Positions 1 through 7,602 of a stretch of DNA of 38,183 nt are shown here, piece after piece. The stretch comes from Desulfobacterales bacterium. Its GTDB lineage: Bacteria; Desulfobacterota; Desulfobacteria; Desulfobacterales; UBA5852. The first letter of the stretch is position 1. Every line of letters begins with the position of its first letter. The translations under genes and the position numbers were made by a program. Under the pieces are notes generated by a model that did not search any database, had not been told where the DNA came from, and saw nothing but the letters and a program-made list of their open reading frames with translations. Location: positions 1-38,183 of the forward strand of contig JASJCV010000003.1 of NCBI GenBank assembly GCA_030065275.1. Reading direction: 5' to 3'.

Positions 1-174
1 GCCGTGCACCGGTCAGGCCGCCAAAGCCATTAAGCCGCTGGCGCTTCTATGCCAGCCAACCCTTTGGCCGTCGGCCGGCAGCCTTCCCCGCCCGGCCTTG
101 CCGCCTCGTTTGCGGCAGTGGTTTCAGGGCGCTCGATCGGCAAGGCCGCGGCACGTGATCCGGCAGGTTCATTC

Positions 175-612
175 TCAGGCCGGGCCCGACACCACCGCCA
201 GGGTGACCATGGCCTTGGCCACCCGCACCTGTTCCTGTTGGTCGTTTTCGCAGAAGACTTCGGATTCTGTAAAAATCAGGCGTCTTCCGGCTTTGAGGAC
301 CCGGGCGCGGCAGTGGAGCCGAATGCCGCGGGCCGCGCGCATCAGACTGATCTTGATATCGGTCGAGAGAACGTAGTGACCGGCCGCCACCAGCGAGGCG
401 CCGGCCGTTCCGGCCGTGTGGTCGGCCACGGTGGTCAGCACCCCGGCATGCACGAAACCGTCCTGCTGCTGGTGGCGTTGATCGAGATCCAACTGCGTCC
501 GACAGTGGCCGGGAGTGACATCGACGAGGGTCATGCCGACCGCGGTAATGAACGGCGCCTGCCGGAAGACGCGGTTGATTTCGGTCTGGTAGTCGGGATT
601 GCGCGGTTTCAC
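175..612 (-). CDS. PaaI-type hotdog-fold acyl-CoA thioesterase
   Basis: A 145-residue protein of the usual length for PaaI/YbgC-like hotdog thioesterases, which hydrolyse acyl-CoA or aryl-CoA thioesters in the cytoplasm. The hotdog signature is visible: a 'DGFVHAGVLTTVADHTAG' stretch (the HGG-type motif, here HAG, followed by the acidic active-site helix) near residues 52-69, then 'STDIKISLMRAA' on the central strand. The start at 612 is GTG with only a weak upstream purine stretch, so the exact N-terminus is uncertain. The longer ORFs on either strand here are shadows. It stands alone, with no pathway neighbour, so the natural substrate cannot be inferred. Family assignment is confident and substrate is unknown. 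Confidence 0.85.
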   Translation of the reverse strand: MKPRNPDYQTEINRVFRQAPFITAVGMTLVDVTPGHCRTQLDLDQRHQQQDGFVHAGVLTTVADHTAGTAGASLVAAGHYVLSTDIKISLMRAARGIRLHCRARVLKAGRRLIFTESEVFCENDQQEQVRVAKAMVTLAVVSGPA

Positions 613-840
613 GGGCTCTATCGCTTGTGGGCTTGGTGGTGCGTCGCTGCGGACGCAAATGGGTCCTACCTAAGCGATCGCTCCTCAAATTGCAACCGCA
701 CTTCGGCAGGCCATTGCTTCTCCCGGTGGCACAGCGAGGGCGAACGATCGGTGTGCCTCACCCCCCGGGAACGGTTGCCGAAATCGTGGCCGCCCCGTCT
801 TGACCCACCGGGCTGGCCTAGTCCCCTTCCGGGATGAGCG

Positions 841-2043
841 CTAAAGCAGGCGCCAGAGCGACGCCGCGGGTCGGCCGGCTTTGAAGCGGCCGTACCAGCG
901 GCACAGCGGGAAGAGCAAGACCAGACCCGCCAGCCAGAAGCCCAGCATCGCAACTTGTGACACGCCGGCCGGAACGATCCACCCCATCAGGCCGTAGAGG
1001 TAGAGATGCAGGACGTAGAAGAAGAACGGGCTGCGCCCGAACACTGCCAGCCAGGCCAACCCCTGGCCGCCCCAACGGCTTAGGAGTCCCAGCAGCAGCG
1101 CATTGACGCTCAGGGTCAGAAGAACGAAAGTCAGGCTGGGCGGATATTTGGTGACATTCAGAAAACCGATCCAGCCCACCTGCGGCGGATGGAAATTGCC
1201 GAAGCCCCCGATGCCGCGGAGGATGACAAACCCGGCCAGAAGAATGCCGGCGGCCACCAGGGCCTTGCCGGACAGATCATCCGGGCGCCGAATCGCCCTG
1301 CGCCCCAAGAGGATGCCCAGGCCTGTGATGCCCAGCCAGGGGATCACGGGGTAGAAAACCATGATGAAACCGCTTCTTCCTGGTATCTGCAGCATGCGCA
1401 CCCAGGCTGGATGGTCGACGCCGAAGGCCGCCGGACCGGGAGTGGCCCACGCGGTCGCCATTAGCGCGGTCAGGCTGATGCCCGCCACGGTGGCCGCGGG
1501 CAGACGGATCGCCAACGACCAGATAAGCATGGCCGCACCCAGTGCGAAAAGCACGCCCAGATAAATGGCCAGGCCCTCACCGCTGCCCGGTATCGGTCCG
1601 CCCCGGCCCACGAAGGTTCCGGGCACACCACGGACGAACGCCAGGCCCCAGGCCGGGTTTTCGATCAAAACCTGGGCGGCGACCAGTATCATGCCGCGCA
1701 ACATGAAAAAACGGCGCAGGCGCGCAGGCGGCCAGCCAGCCGAACGGCGGCTTTCGGCCAGCATGGCCATGCCGGCGCCCATCAGTACGAAGAAGCCCGG
1801 CGCACAGATGTGGGTTGCGACCCGCAGGACAAAAGGCAGAGCGTCGGCATAGTCCGGCAGCGAAGTTCCCCAGAATTCGCGTGAATGCATACGGGCAATG
1901 AAATAGCTGGCATGGTCGAGGGCCATCAACACCATGATGGTCCCCCGCAGTTCATCCAACGCGGCGATCCGGCGGGGGGCGGGTGCTGTTGAGGACGGCC
2001 GGACGCCAGGGGGATCGTATGGCCGGGCGCTGCCCATGGGCAT
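841..2043 (-). CDS. DUF1624 / heparan-alpha-glucosaminide acetyltransferase-like membrane protein
   Basis: About 400 residues with roughly ten hydrophobic segments. It begins, after a proline-rich cytoplasmic tail, with the 'ELRGTIMVLMALDHASYFI' block typical of DUF1624 proteins. These are relatives of the lysosomal acetyl-CoA:glucosaminide transferase and of OpgC/acyltransferase-3-like membrane enzymes. The early Asp-His pair in 'ALDHASYF' matches the conserved motif of the family. A GTG lies directly before the ATG at 2043; neither has a good ribosome-binding site, and I prefer the ATG. The predicted role is transmembrane acyl transfer to a periplasmic sugar or lipid, but bacterial members are mostly uncharacterised. 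No neighbouring glycan genes help. Confidence 0.8.
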   Translation of the reverse strand: MPMGSARPYDPPGVRPSSTAPAPRRIAALDELRGTIMVLMALDHASYFIARMHSREFWGTSLPDYADALPFVLRVATHICAPGFFVLMGAGMAMLAESRRSAGWPPARLRRFFMLRGMILVAAQVLIENPAWGLAFVRGVPGTFVGRGGPIPGSGEGLAIYLGVLFALGAAMLIWSLAIRLPAATVAGISLTALMATAWATPGPAAFGVDHPAWVRMLQIPGRSGFIMVFYPVIPWLGITGLGILLGRRAIRRPDDLSGKALVAAGILLAGFVILRGIGGFGNFHPPQVGWIGFLNVTKYPPSLTFVLLTLSVNALLLGLLSRWGGQGLAWLAVFGRSPFFFYVLHLYLYGLMGWIVPAGVSQVAMLGFWLAGLVLLFPLCRWYGRFKAGRPAASLWRLL

Positions 2044-2412
2044 CACACCGGCCGACAGTGGGCCAGCCCCTTGGACGTGCCGTTGAAATGGTGGAGATCA
2101 GAGACCCCGCTGCGCCACGTGCGATTCCACGCGTGGGCCCTGAATCGATCTGCGAAAACGGCCGCCGGGTCGTTCCCGGCCGGCTCTAGGGCCTGTGGGG
2201 GGATCAGCGGGGGGCGCCGGGAAGTGTTGGAAAATGCGCCGTCGGGCGCCTGCCGAGTTGGTTTTGCGCGTGTGGTCATGGTCCGTCCACCGGATTGCAA
2301 GGGTGTGTCCGCTTTGAACCGATTCGATTGCACGGCACCATCCTGGGTCTGACCGACGCCATCCGGCCGGGAAATGATAAAGACTGACCTTCGTGATGCC
2401 GCTTGTCCGGCT
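2044..2412. other. intergenic stretch without a supported gene
   Basis: About 370 bases between two leftward genes. Several ORFs cross it, but they are low-complexity, arginine/proline-rich shadows. A weak GG-N10-GC element near 2296-2311 (minus strand) resembles a sigma-54 promoter only poorly. Nothing else is recognised. Confidence 0.5.
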
Positions 2413-2883
2413 TCAATCCGGCGGGGGAGGGAGGAGGCCGGCGTAAAGACCCGGGTCGGAACCCGGAATCGGCATGGCCCCGACCGTGCGTCGAAAGAAG
2501 TGTTCCGATTGCACCCAACCCACGACGGCATAAGCATAACCAATGGCATGCATGGCTTCCAGAGCGGCCAGCAGCAATGCCCGGCCCAGCCCCTGGCGTT
2601 GATATGCAGGCGCCACGCCGATGGGGCCCAGCATGCCACGGGCGGTGGCGTCGTAGACGCAGAATCCGGTCAGCGCTTCGGCCTCGTGGGCGATAAAGCA
2701 GCTCACGGGCAGCCGGGAGAAAGTGATCTCGCACTCGGCGGCCCAACCGGCCCCGAACGTGCGGTGCACCCAGGCCGCCACAGCGGTCCGTTCCGACGCC
2801 AGGGCGCGACGCACCACCAGGCTGCCGGGCGGGCGCTGAACGCGATCCGGCAGTGCGTAGAGTTTGACGAGCATGTCGGTCAT
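2413..2883 (-). CDS. GNAT-family N-acetyltransferase
   Basis: A GNAT acetyltransferase of 156 residues. The acetyl-CoA binding segment is clear: 'GPIGVAPAYQRQGLGRALL' carries the Q/RxxGxG/A motif, preceded by the strand 'LTGFCVYDATARGMLG' and followed by a C-terminal 'YAVVGWVQSEHFFRRTVGA'. The ORF track begins at 3060, but the first 59 residues there overlap the next upstream gene and look non-coding. The ATG at 2883 (MTDMLVKLY) is the likely start. It lies 28 bases after the stop of the small gene at 2912-3202, so the two may be co-transcribed. The substrate is unknown; candidates are small molecules or protein amines. Confidence 0.82.
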   Translation of the reverse strand: MTDMLVKLYALPDRVQRPPGSLVVRRALASERTAVAAWVHRTFGAGWAAECEITFSRLPVSCFIAHEAEALTGFCVYDATARGMLGPIGVAPAYQRQGLGRALLLAALEAMHAIGYAYAVVGWVQSEHFFRRTVGAMPIPGSDPGLYAGLLPPPPD

Positions 2884-2911
2884 GGCGGTCGATGGCTTGC
2901 GCGATAAGCGC

Positions 2912-3202
2912 TCAGTGGTACTGTTCGTTGGTAAAGGCCCGCGAAGCGCGTGCCATGTAGTCTTCCATCGAATTGAAAATGAAGTACTGCTGAACGCTGT
3001 CCCAGGCCAGGGCCGTGCGTACGCCGGCCACCCAATCGTTCGCAGATGCCCCCTCGGCAAAATCGCCGATCAGGAAAGCCCGGCCCCCCTGAACCTCGAA
3101 TACGGCGTTTTCCAAGAGGACGCCGTCGTCGGGCGATCGGCCCATGAGGTAGATCAGGACGATCTTGTCGGTGAAATCGGGAAAGGGCATCATGGTTTCC
3201 AT
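2912..3202 (-). CDS. small conserved hypothetical protein (96 aa)
   Basis: A 96-residue soluble protein with no signal peptide or membrane segment. The start at 3202 has a good Shine-Dalgarno (GGAG, five bases upstream). The sequence alternates short beta-like strands ('KIVLIYLMGR', 'AVFEVQGGRAFLIGDF') with a helix and ends in 'WDSVQQYFIFNSMEDYMAR'. This resembles, from memory, a family of uncharacterised small proteobacterial proteins with the same 'gGRlFLvG...WDSV..Y..F.S.E.Y' pattern. It lies just upstream of the GNAT gene in the same direction. Function unknown. Confidence 0.7.
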   Translation of the reverse strand: METMMPFPDFTDKIVLIYLMGRSPDDGVLLENAVFEVQGGRAFLIGDFAEGASANDWVAGVRTALAWDSVQQYFIFNSMEDYMARASRAFTNEQYH

Positions 3203-3729
3203 AGAGGCTCCTGATCTGGCGGTTGGCAGTCGGCCGGCAAAACTGGCGGCAGGCCGCTTGACACCAGGACTCTATGCCATCCCGGCGATGAAGTCCAGAG
3301 GGATCGCTCAGGTCCGCATTTCAGGTTGTCATCGCTGTGGGTCGGTCTTAGGTTGACAATGTCAATAAACACCATGCCTGGATGCGGCCGCTGTAAGTTT
3401 TCCGGCGCCCCATGCCAATCGCTTCCAGTTTAGAACGTTTCACAGCTGCCCTGAAATGTATTGCCGCATCAGAAGCAAGAAGATCAATCATTGAAGCAGC
3501 GGTTCGTTTCGACTGTTGGTCAAGGCTTTTGTTCAATGACGGTGTTCGCCGTTGAGGGTATCGCCGACCAGGCATGATTTTGCTTCCTTAGCACGCGTTC
3601 GGCGACGACATTCGTTTGACCCCTTCGTCAACCAACGCTTCGAGCTGCGCGGTGAATCGCTTGAGCGACGGAAAATCAGCGTGCAACCATGTCCATCAAA
3701 GTTCAATGCCATTGAGAGGAGGGAATCGC
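3203..3729. other. intergenic region between divergent genes; 13-bp palindrome
   Basis: About 530 bases between divergent genes, with lower GC than the flanks between roughly 3340 and 3620. It contains a near-perfect palindrome TTGACAATGTCAA (3353-3365, six-base arms around one base), which could be an operator or overlap a -35 element. The ORFs 3348-3575 and 3552-3953 are not supported by motif or composition. Confidence 0.45.
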
Positions 3730-4416
3730 ATGACAGTCAAGGTCACCTGGTACAGTCACGCCTGTCTGATGATCGACACCGGCGACGCCAAACTGATCGT
3801 GGACCCCTTTCTGACCGGCAACCCGCTGGCCCCGGTCACGGCCGACGAGGTGCCGGCGGATTATATTCTGGTCTCCCACGGACACGGCGATCACGTGGGC
3901 GATACGGTCGCCATTGCCAAGCGCACCGGGGCTACGGTCATATCGAATTTTGAAATCCATAACTGGCTGGTGGGCCAGGGTCTGGAAAAGGTTCATCCCC
4001 AGCACATCGGCGGCGGTTTCGACTTTCCCTGGGGACGGGTCAAACTGACCATCGCCCACCACGGCTCATCGCTGCCGGACGGATCCTACGGCGGCAACCC
4101 CTGCGGTTTTCTTTTCTACATCCAGGGATGCAAGATCTATCATGCCTGCGACACGGGTCTGTTTTACGACATGAAGCTGATCGGGGAGGAAGGCATCGAC
4201 CTGGCCGTTCTGCCCATCGGCGACAATTTCACCATGGGGCCCGAGGACAGCCTGCGGGCCGTGCGTTTGATCGACCCCCGCCAGGTGCTGCCCATCCATT
4301 ACGACACGTTCGATGTCATCCAGCAGGATGCGGCCGCCTGGAAAACCCGCGTCGAGGACCAAACGGCGGCCCGGGTGGCGCTTCTCAAGCCCGGCGAGAC
4401 GCTGGATCTCTTCTGA
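3730..4416 (+). CDS. UPF0173-family metal-dependent hydrolase (metallo-beta-lactamase fold)
   Basis: A 228-residue metallo-beta-lactamase-fold protein. The zinc-binding HxHxDH motif is intact (His50, His52, Asp54, His55 in 'VSHGHGDHVG'). Further ligands are likely in 'TIAHHGSS', 'HACDTGLF' and the C-terminal 'LPIHYDTF'. The short length and the N-terminal 'VTWYSHACLMI' with 'DPFLTGNP' are characteristic of the UPF0173 / YtkL-like group, putative hydrolases without an established substrate. The ORF track opens at 3616, but the ATG at 3730 is preceded by a strong GAGGAGGG ribosome-binding site and begins exactly where family homology starts. The catalytic set is complete, so it is probably active. 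Confidence 0.88.
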   Translation: MTVKVTWYSHACLMIDTGDAKLIVDPFLTGNPLAPVTADEVPADYILVSHGHGDHVGDTVAIAKRTGATVISNFEIHNWLVGQGLEKVHPQHIGGGFDFPWGRVKLTIAHHGSSLPDGSYGGNPCGFLFYIQGCKIYHACDTGLFYDMKLIGEEGIDLAVLPIGDNFTMGPEDSLRAVRLIDPRQVLPIHYDTFDVIQQDAAAWKTRVEDQTAARVALLKPGETLDLF

Positions 4417-4448
4417 GCAGCGGCCTGCCGACGGCAGGGATCGACGCC

Positions 4449-4477
4449 TTGATATTTGTCCGGCCTTCTGATTTATA
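4449..4477 (+). promoter_or_regulatory. candidate sigma-70 promoter of fabH
   Basis: TTGATA (4449-4454), a 17-base spacer and TTTATA (4472-4477). It would give a leader of about 155 bases ahead of fabH, containing the hairpin at 4581-4617. Confidence 0.45.
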
Positions 4478-4580
4478 GGATTGGGCGCATCGGCGACCTG
4501 ACCCCGTCCCATCGGGATCATTGTGTTTTTTCCGGGTGATCCATGTGGCGGCGGGTGCGTTCCATGCGAACTTCGACAAC

Positions 4581-4617
4581 GCGGCTCATCATTTCGTCTG
4601 CAATCCTGATGAGCCGC
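4581..4617 (+). promoter_or_regulatory. 11-bp perfect inverted repeat in the fabH leader
   Basis: GCGGCTCATCA (4581-4591) and TGATGAGCCGC (4607-4617) are perfect inverted copies around a 15-base loop. The 3' arm ends 22 bases before the fabH start codon, just upstream of the AGAAAGGACAG ribosome-binding region. There is no T-run, so it is not a plain terminator. It could be a DNA operator or an RNA hairpin affecting translation. Confidence 0.5.
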
Positions 4618-4639
4618 ATCAGAAAGGACAGATCAGCTC

Positions 4640-5641
4640 ATGGGAACGACGACGGCGGCCATTACGGGGGTTAACGCCTGGGTGCCGGATGATGTGCTGA
4701 CCAATGCCGAACTGGCCACCATGGTGGATACGAGCGACGAATGGATCACCACCCGCACGGGCATCAAGGAACGGCACATTCTCAAAGGTAAGGACCAGGG
4801 GACTTCGGTGATCGGCATCGAAGCCGTCAGAGGGCTTCTGGCCAAAACCGGCACCGATCCCGGTGAAATCGACCTGTTGATCTGCGCCACCACCACGCCG
4901 GACATGCTGTTCCCGGCCACGGGCAATATCATCACCAACGCCGTGGGCGCGGTCAATGCCTTCAGCTACGATCTGCAAGCCGGATGCTCCGGCTTTCTCT
5001 TCGCCCTGACCACGGCGGCCCAGTATATCGTCACGGGTCACTGCCGCAAGGCGGTCGTGGTGGGGGCGGACAAGATGTCCGCGATCATCGATTACCAGGA
5101 CCGCGCCACCTGCATCATCTTCGGCGACGGTGGCGGGGCGGTTTTGCTGGAGCCTTCGGGTGAGGCGTTGGGGGTGCGTGACGCCCTGCTGCGTTCGGAC
5201 GGCTCCGGTGAACCCTACCTGCACATGAAAGCCGGCGGCAGCCGGCGCCCGCCATCTATGACCACTGTCGAGGCCCGCGAGCACTATGTCTACCAGGAAG
5301 GCTCCACCGTATTCAAGTTCGCGGTAAAGAACATGGCCCAGGCGGCCTACGAAATCATGACCCGCAACGGCCTGAGCGCCGAAGACGTGGCCTATCTGGT
5401 GCCCCACCAGGCCAACAAGCGCATCATCGACGCCACAGCCGAGAAGATGGGCCTCGGTCCTGAGAAGGTCATGCTCAACATCCACAGATATGGCAACACC
5501 ACCAGCGGCACGATTCCTCTCTGCCTACACGATTACGAGAAGCAGCTACGCCGGGGGGACCATCTCGTCCTGGCGGCCTTCGGGGCCGGTTTTACATGGG
5601 GGGCCGTGTATCTGCGTTGGTCTTACGACAGCGCGCAGTGA
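4640..5641 (+). CDS. fabH: beta-ketoacyl-[acyl-carrier-protein] synthase III
   Basis: A 333-residue FabH/KAS III, the condensing enzyme that starts type II fatty-acid synthesis by joining acyl-CoA to malonyl-ACP. The thiolase-fold catalytic triad is present: Cys116 in 'QAGCSGFLF', His256 in 'VPHQANKRI' and Asn286 in 'RYGNTTSGT'. The C-terminal 'GAGFTWGAVYLRW' is the typical FabH ending, and the N-terminal 'TSDEWITTRTGIKER' is the family signature. It is not in a fab cluster here, so it may be a second copy or a primer-specific paralogue. Its isolated position and the hairpin leader suggest separate regulation. The function call is firm; primer specificity is unknown. Confidence 0.95.
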   Translation: MGTTTAAITGVNAWVPDDVLTNAELATMVDTSDEWITTRTGIKERHILKGKDQGTSVIGIEAVRGLLAKTGTDPGEIDLLICATTTPDMLFPATGNIITNAVGAVNAFSYDLQAGCSGFLFALTTAAQYIVTGHCRKAVVVGADKMSAIIDYQDRATCIIFGDGGGAVLLEPSGEALGVRDALLRSDGSGEPYLHMKAGGSRRPPSMTTVEAREHYVYQEGSTVFKFAVKNMAQAAYEIMTRNGLSAEDVAYLVPHQANKRIIDATAEKMGLGPEKVMLNIHRYGNTTSGTIPLCLHDYEKQLRRGDHLVLAAFGAGFTWGAVYLRWSYDSAQ

Positions 5642-5748
5642 AAGGGCTTGGTGACAGGATTATCCGATGTTCGATCCATCCGCGTGCGGCAGGAACACCG
5701 CGGCAATCGGGCGGCGCCGCTGGTGGAAGCTTGTATCGCCCGGCCGGC

Positions 5749-6042
5749 CTACCATTCACTCCGGGCGACTTCGTGCACCCTGGAATCCTTTCCCAGTCTT
5801 ACGGTAACACGGTCGCCGACCATCAGGCCCTTCAACCGCTCCGGATCGATACCATAGATCACGACGACCGACCCTTGGCTTTGGCTCAAGAGCAGATCGC
5901 CGGTGATCGGGCTGATGGTCAGAATGGTCCCCTCGACCAGGCGTTCCGGAGGATTATCGGCCGGCACCGGCCCGGCGGCGATCGCGCCTAACGCGATCAG
6001 CAAAATGACGACCACCCAGATGGGGATTCTCAGCCTTTTCAT
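5749..6042 (-). CDS. small exported protein, possible OB-like fold
   Basis: A 97-residue protein with an N-terminal hydrophobic segment (residues about 7-23, after MKRLR) ending in 'AAGPVPADN', consistent with a signal peptide or a single anchor. The remainder is beta-rich ('VEGTILTISPITGDLLLSQ', 'VGDRVTVRLG'), like small periplasmic OB-fold domains. The start at 6042 has a good GGAGGG ribosome-binding site. The gene start lies inside the 3' part of the upstream receiver gene (89-base overlap), so translational coupling is likely. I do not recognise a named family. It may be functionally paired with the similar exported protein at 7225. Confidence 0.65.
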   Translation of the reverse strand: MKRLRIPIWVVVILLIALGAIAAGPVPADNPPERLVEGTILTISPITGDLLLSQSQGSVVVIYGIDPERLKGLMVGDRVTVRLGKDSRVHEVARSEW

Positions 6043-6511
6043 AGATACCCTCCACTTTGAACTTGGCCCGATGCAATGATTCCCGGAAGCGCTGCGTCCT
6101 GGCCGTCGGCGTTTTGCAGGGCGCCGGGCGCTCTCCGGGCGGGCAGGCCTCGAGCAGGGCCACTTCCTGAACGGCCCTCAAAAAAGCCGTACGCGTAAAC
6201 GGTTTGTGAAGCACGCCCACCGGATGGCAGCGCTGCTCCATCTTGAGGCTGGCCAGATAGGGCGCTGAATTGCCGGTTATATAGAGGGTTCGCACCATGG
6301 GCGCGTGGCGCCTGATGGCGTGCATCATTGCGATCCCGTCCTGCCAGGGCATTTCGATATCGGTGACCACCAGGTCCGGACGCATGTTCAGAAATTGGTT
6401 GTAACCGAGAACACCATTGCTGGCGATGAACACTTCATGGTTTTCCTGGGATAGAATCGCTTCGATAACGGAAAGAATAACGGTGTTGTCGTCAACGATT
6501 AGAATCTTCAT
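5954..6511 (-). CDS. single-domain response regulator (CheY-like receiver)
   Basis: A receiver domain over residues 1 to about 125: 'KILIVDDNTVIL' (acidic pocket), 'PDLVVTDIEMPWQDG' (phospho-acceptor Asp), 'TLYITGNS' (Thr/Ser switch) and 'GVLHKPFTR' (conserved Lys). No output domain follows. The remaining ~60 residues are arginine-rich, and the last 30 overlap the 5' end of the next gene, so the tail may be poorly conserved or the result of a lost stop codon. The ATG at 6511 has an AAAGGAG ribosome-binding site and lies 64 bases downstream of a strong sigma-54 promoter. The partner kinase is not adjacent. The output may be protein-protein interaction. Confidence 0.85.
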   Translation of the reverse strand: MKILIVDDNTVILSVIEAILSQENHEVFIASNGVLGYNQFLNMRPDLVVTDIEMPWQDGIAMMHAIRRHAPMVRTLYITGNSAPYLASLKMEQRCHPVGVLHKPFTRTAFLRAVQEVALLEACPPGERPAPCKTPTARTQRFRESLHRAKFKVEGIYEKAENPHLGGRHFADRVRRDRRRAGAGR

Positions 6512-6574
6512 AACCGGGCTCCTTTCGAGCAGACAAAAAGGTTGGCCGTTCCCTGCATTTCCATTTTGTTATTC

Positions 6575-6590
6575 AGCAAATTATGTGCCG
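6575..6590 (-). promoter_or_regulatory. sigma-54 promoter of the receiver gene
   Basis: On the minus strand CGGCAC-ATAAT-TTGCT matches the sigma-54 consensus TGGCAC-N5-TTGCW at all but the first base, with the required GG-N10-GC spacing. It lies 64 bases upstream of the ATG at 6511. Confidence 0.75.
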
Positions 6591-7084
6591 TTTTTGCAAC
6601 AATCTGAAATCATTATTTATATTGACTTTGTTGCGGCAAATAAGGTGTTCAAATTGATTGAAAAACCCTTCAAATGGAGGGCGGCTATCATGCCAAAATT
6701 TCTATAAGACATAGAAATAATTCAGTATATTTGAATATGCATGGATTAGTCTGCATGGGGCGTACGATTAAATGCACGCCTCATGCTGGAGTGGTTGGCA
6801 TTTCGGTCGCCGAGGGATGCCGATACCGGCATGCCGATCGTCGATTGAGGACCTCCAGCCCAAACCTTCTTCCATATCGGTAGGTTGTATGCGCCTCGCC
6901 AAAAAGCCGCCGAAGCGATCCGAAGCCCCCGGCCGGCGACTTCCTCAAGGCATCCGTCACAGCGCTGCGGCCCGCCGCGCTTGGAAACCTGTAGGGCCAA
7001 GCCTGCAGTGCCTCAAACCGTCCAAACACCCAATAAATCAAAATATACTAATGATTATAATGATTTAAATTGGATCCAGCCCTT
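6591..7084. other. intergenic region between two divergent sigma-54 promoters
   Basis: About 490 bases, AT-rich at 6590-6770 and 7020-7075. It separates a leftward and a rightward sigma-54 promoter and should hold activator-binding sites. I searched for the E. coli GlrR pattern TGTC-N10-GACA and found none. The ORFs crossing it look spurious. Confidence 0.5.
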
Positions 7085-7100
7085 TGGCACCCTCTTTGCT
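7085..7100 (+). promoter_or_regulatory. sigma-54 promoter of the small exported-protein gene
   Basis: TGGCAC-CCTCT-TTGCT is a perfect match to the sigma-54 consensus TGGCAC-N5-TTGCW. It predicts a leader of roughly 110 bases to the ATG at 7225. Confidence 0.85.
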
Positions 7101-7224
7101 CTACTCTATTGGCGTTCGAGACGGGACGCCTGGGGGCCTGTTCAGACAATCCCGGGAAGTGAGCGGTCCACGGCAGGATTCCGTCGGTACTCCAGACAAC
7201 GAAATATATACAAAGGAGGTCGAA

Positions 7225-7524
7225 ATGGGTAACTTCATGAAAGCATTAGTGGTGCTCTTGGCCCTGGGTTTGGTGGCGACATGGTCCGTATGGGCCAGCG
7301 ATCAGGTCAGCCAGGGGGAAGCCGTTGAAGTCACCGGCACCGTGCTCGAGAACGGTCAGCTGCAGGATGATACTGGACAGACGCATATGCTCGCGAAGGA
7401 TGAAGAGACAATGGAGTTGATGAGCCATGTGGGCGCCAAGGTTCAGATCAAAGGTACGCTGATCGAGCAACCCGAGGGCGAACGCGTCATCAAAATTAAA
7501 TCCTACCAGGTGGTAAAACCTTAG
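7225..7524 (+). CDS. small exported protein with OB-fold-like domain
   Basis: A 99-residue protein with a signal peptide (residues 1 to about 23, 'MKALVVLLALGLVATWSVWA', cleavage likely after 'VWA') and a compact beta-rich domain. The pattern 'VEVTGTVLENGQLQDDTGQ...VGAKVQIKGTLIE...VIKIKSYQVV' is typical of small periplasmic OB-fold proteins (DUF5818/DUF5666-like). The ATG at 7225 has an excellent AAAGGAGGT ribosome-binding site; the upstream ORF extension in the track is untranslated leader. It sits behind a perfect sigma-54 promoter and ends 78 bases from the convergent glrR-like gene. That activator is a candidate regulator and envelope stress a candidate theme, though this is inference. 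No exact family is claimed. Confidence 0.8.
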   Translation: MGNFMKALVVLLALGLVATWSVWASDQVSQGEAVEVTGTVLENGQLQDDTGQTHMLAKDEETMELMSHVGAKVQIKGTLIEQPEGERVIKIKSYQVVKP

Positions 7525-7602
7525 CCACCTTTCCCATCCGGGATACCCCGGCGGGCGGGGGCTGGCGCCGCGAAGACGGTTCGGCCTCCGCCCGCTGCCA
7601 TT

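Noticed and set aside
2296-2311. possible sigma-54 promoter upstream of the DUF1624 gene
   Set aside because: GG-N10-GC spacing is right but the -24 half is poor (CGGACA) and it lies 250 bases from the gene.
3348-3575. 75-codon minus-strand ORF
   Set aside because: No ribosome-binding site, no motif, and the reading frame has no conserved feature I can recognise.
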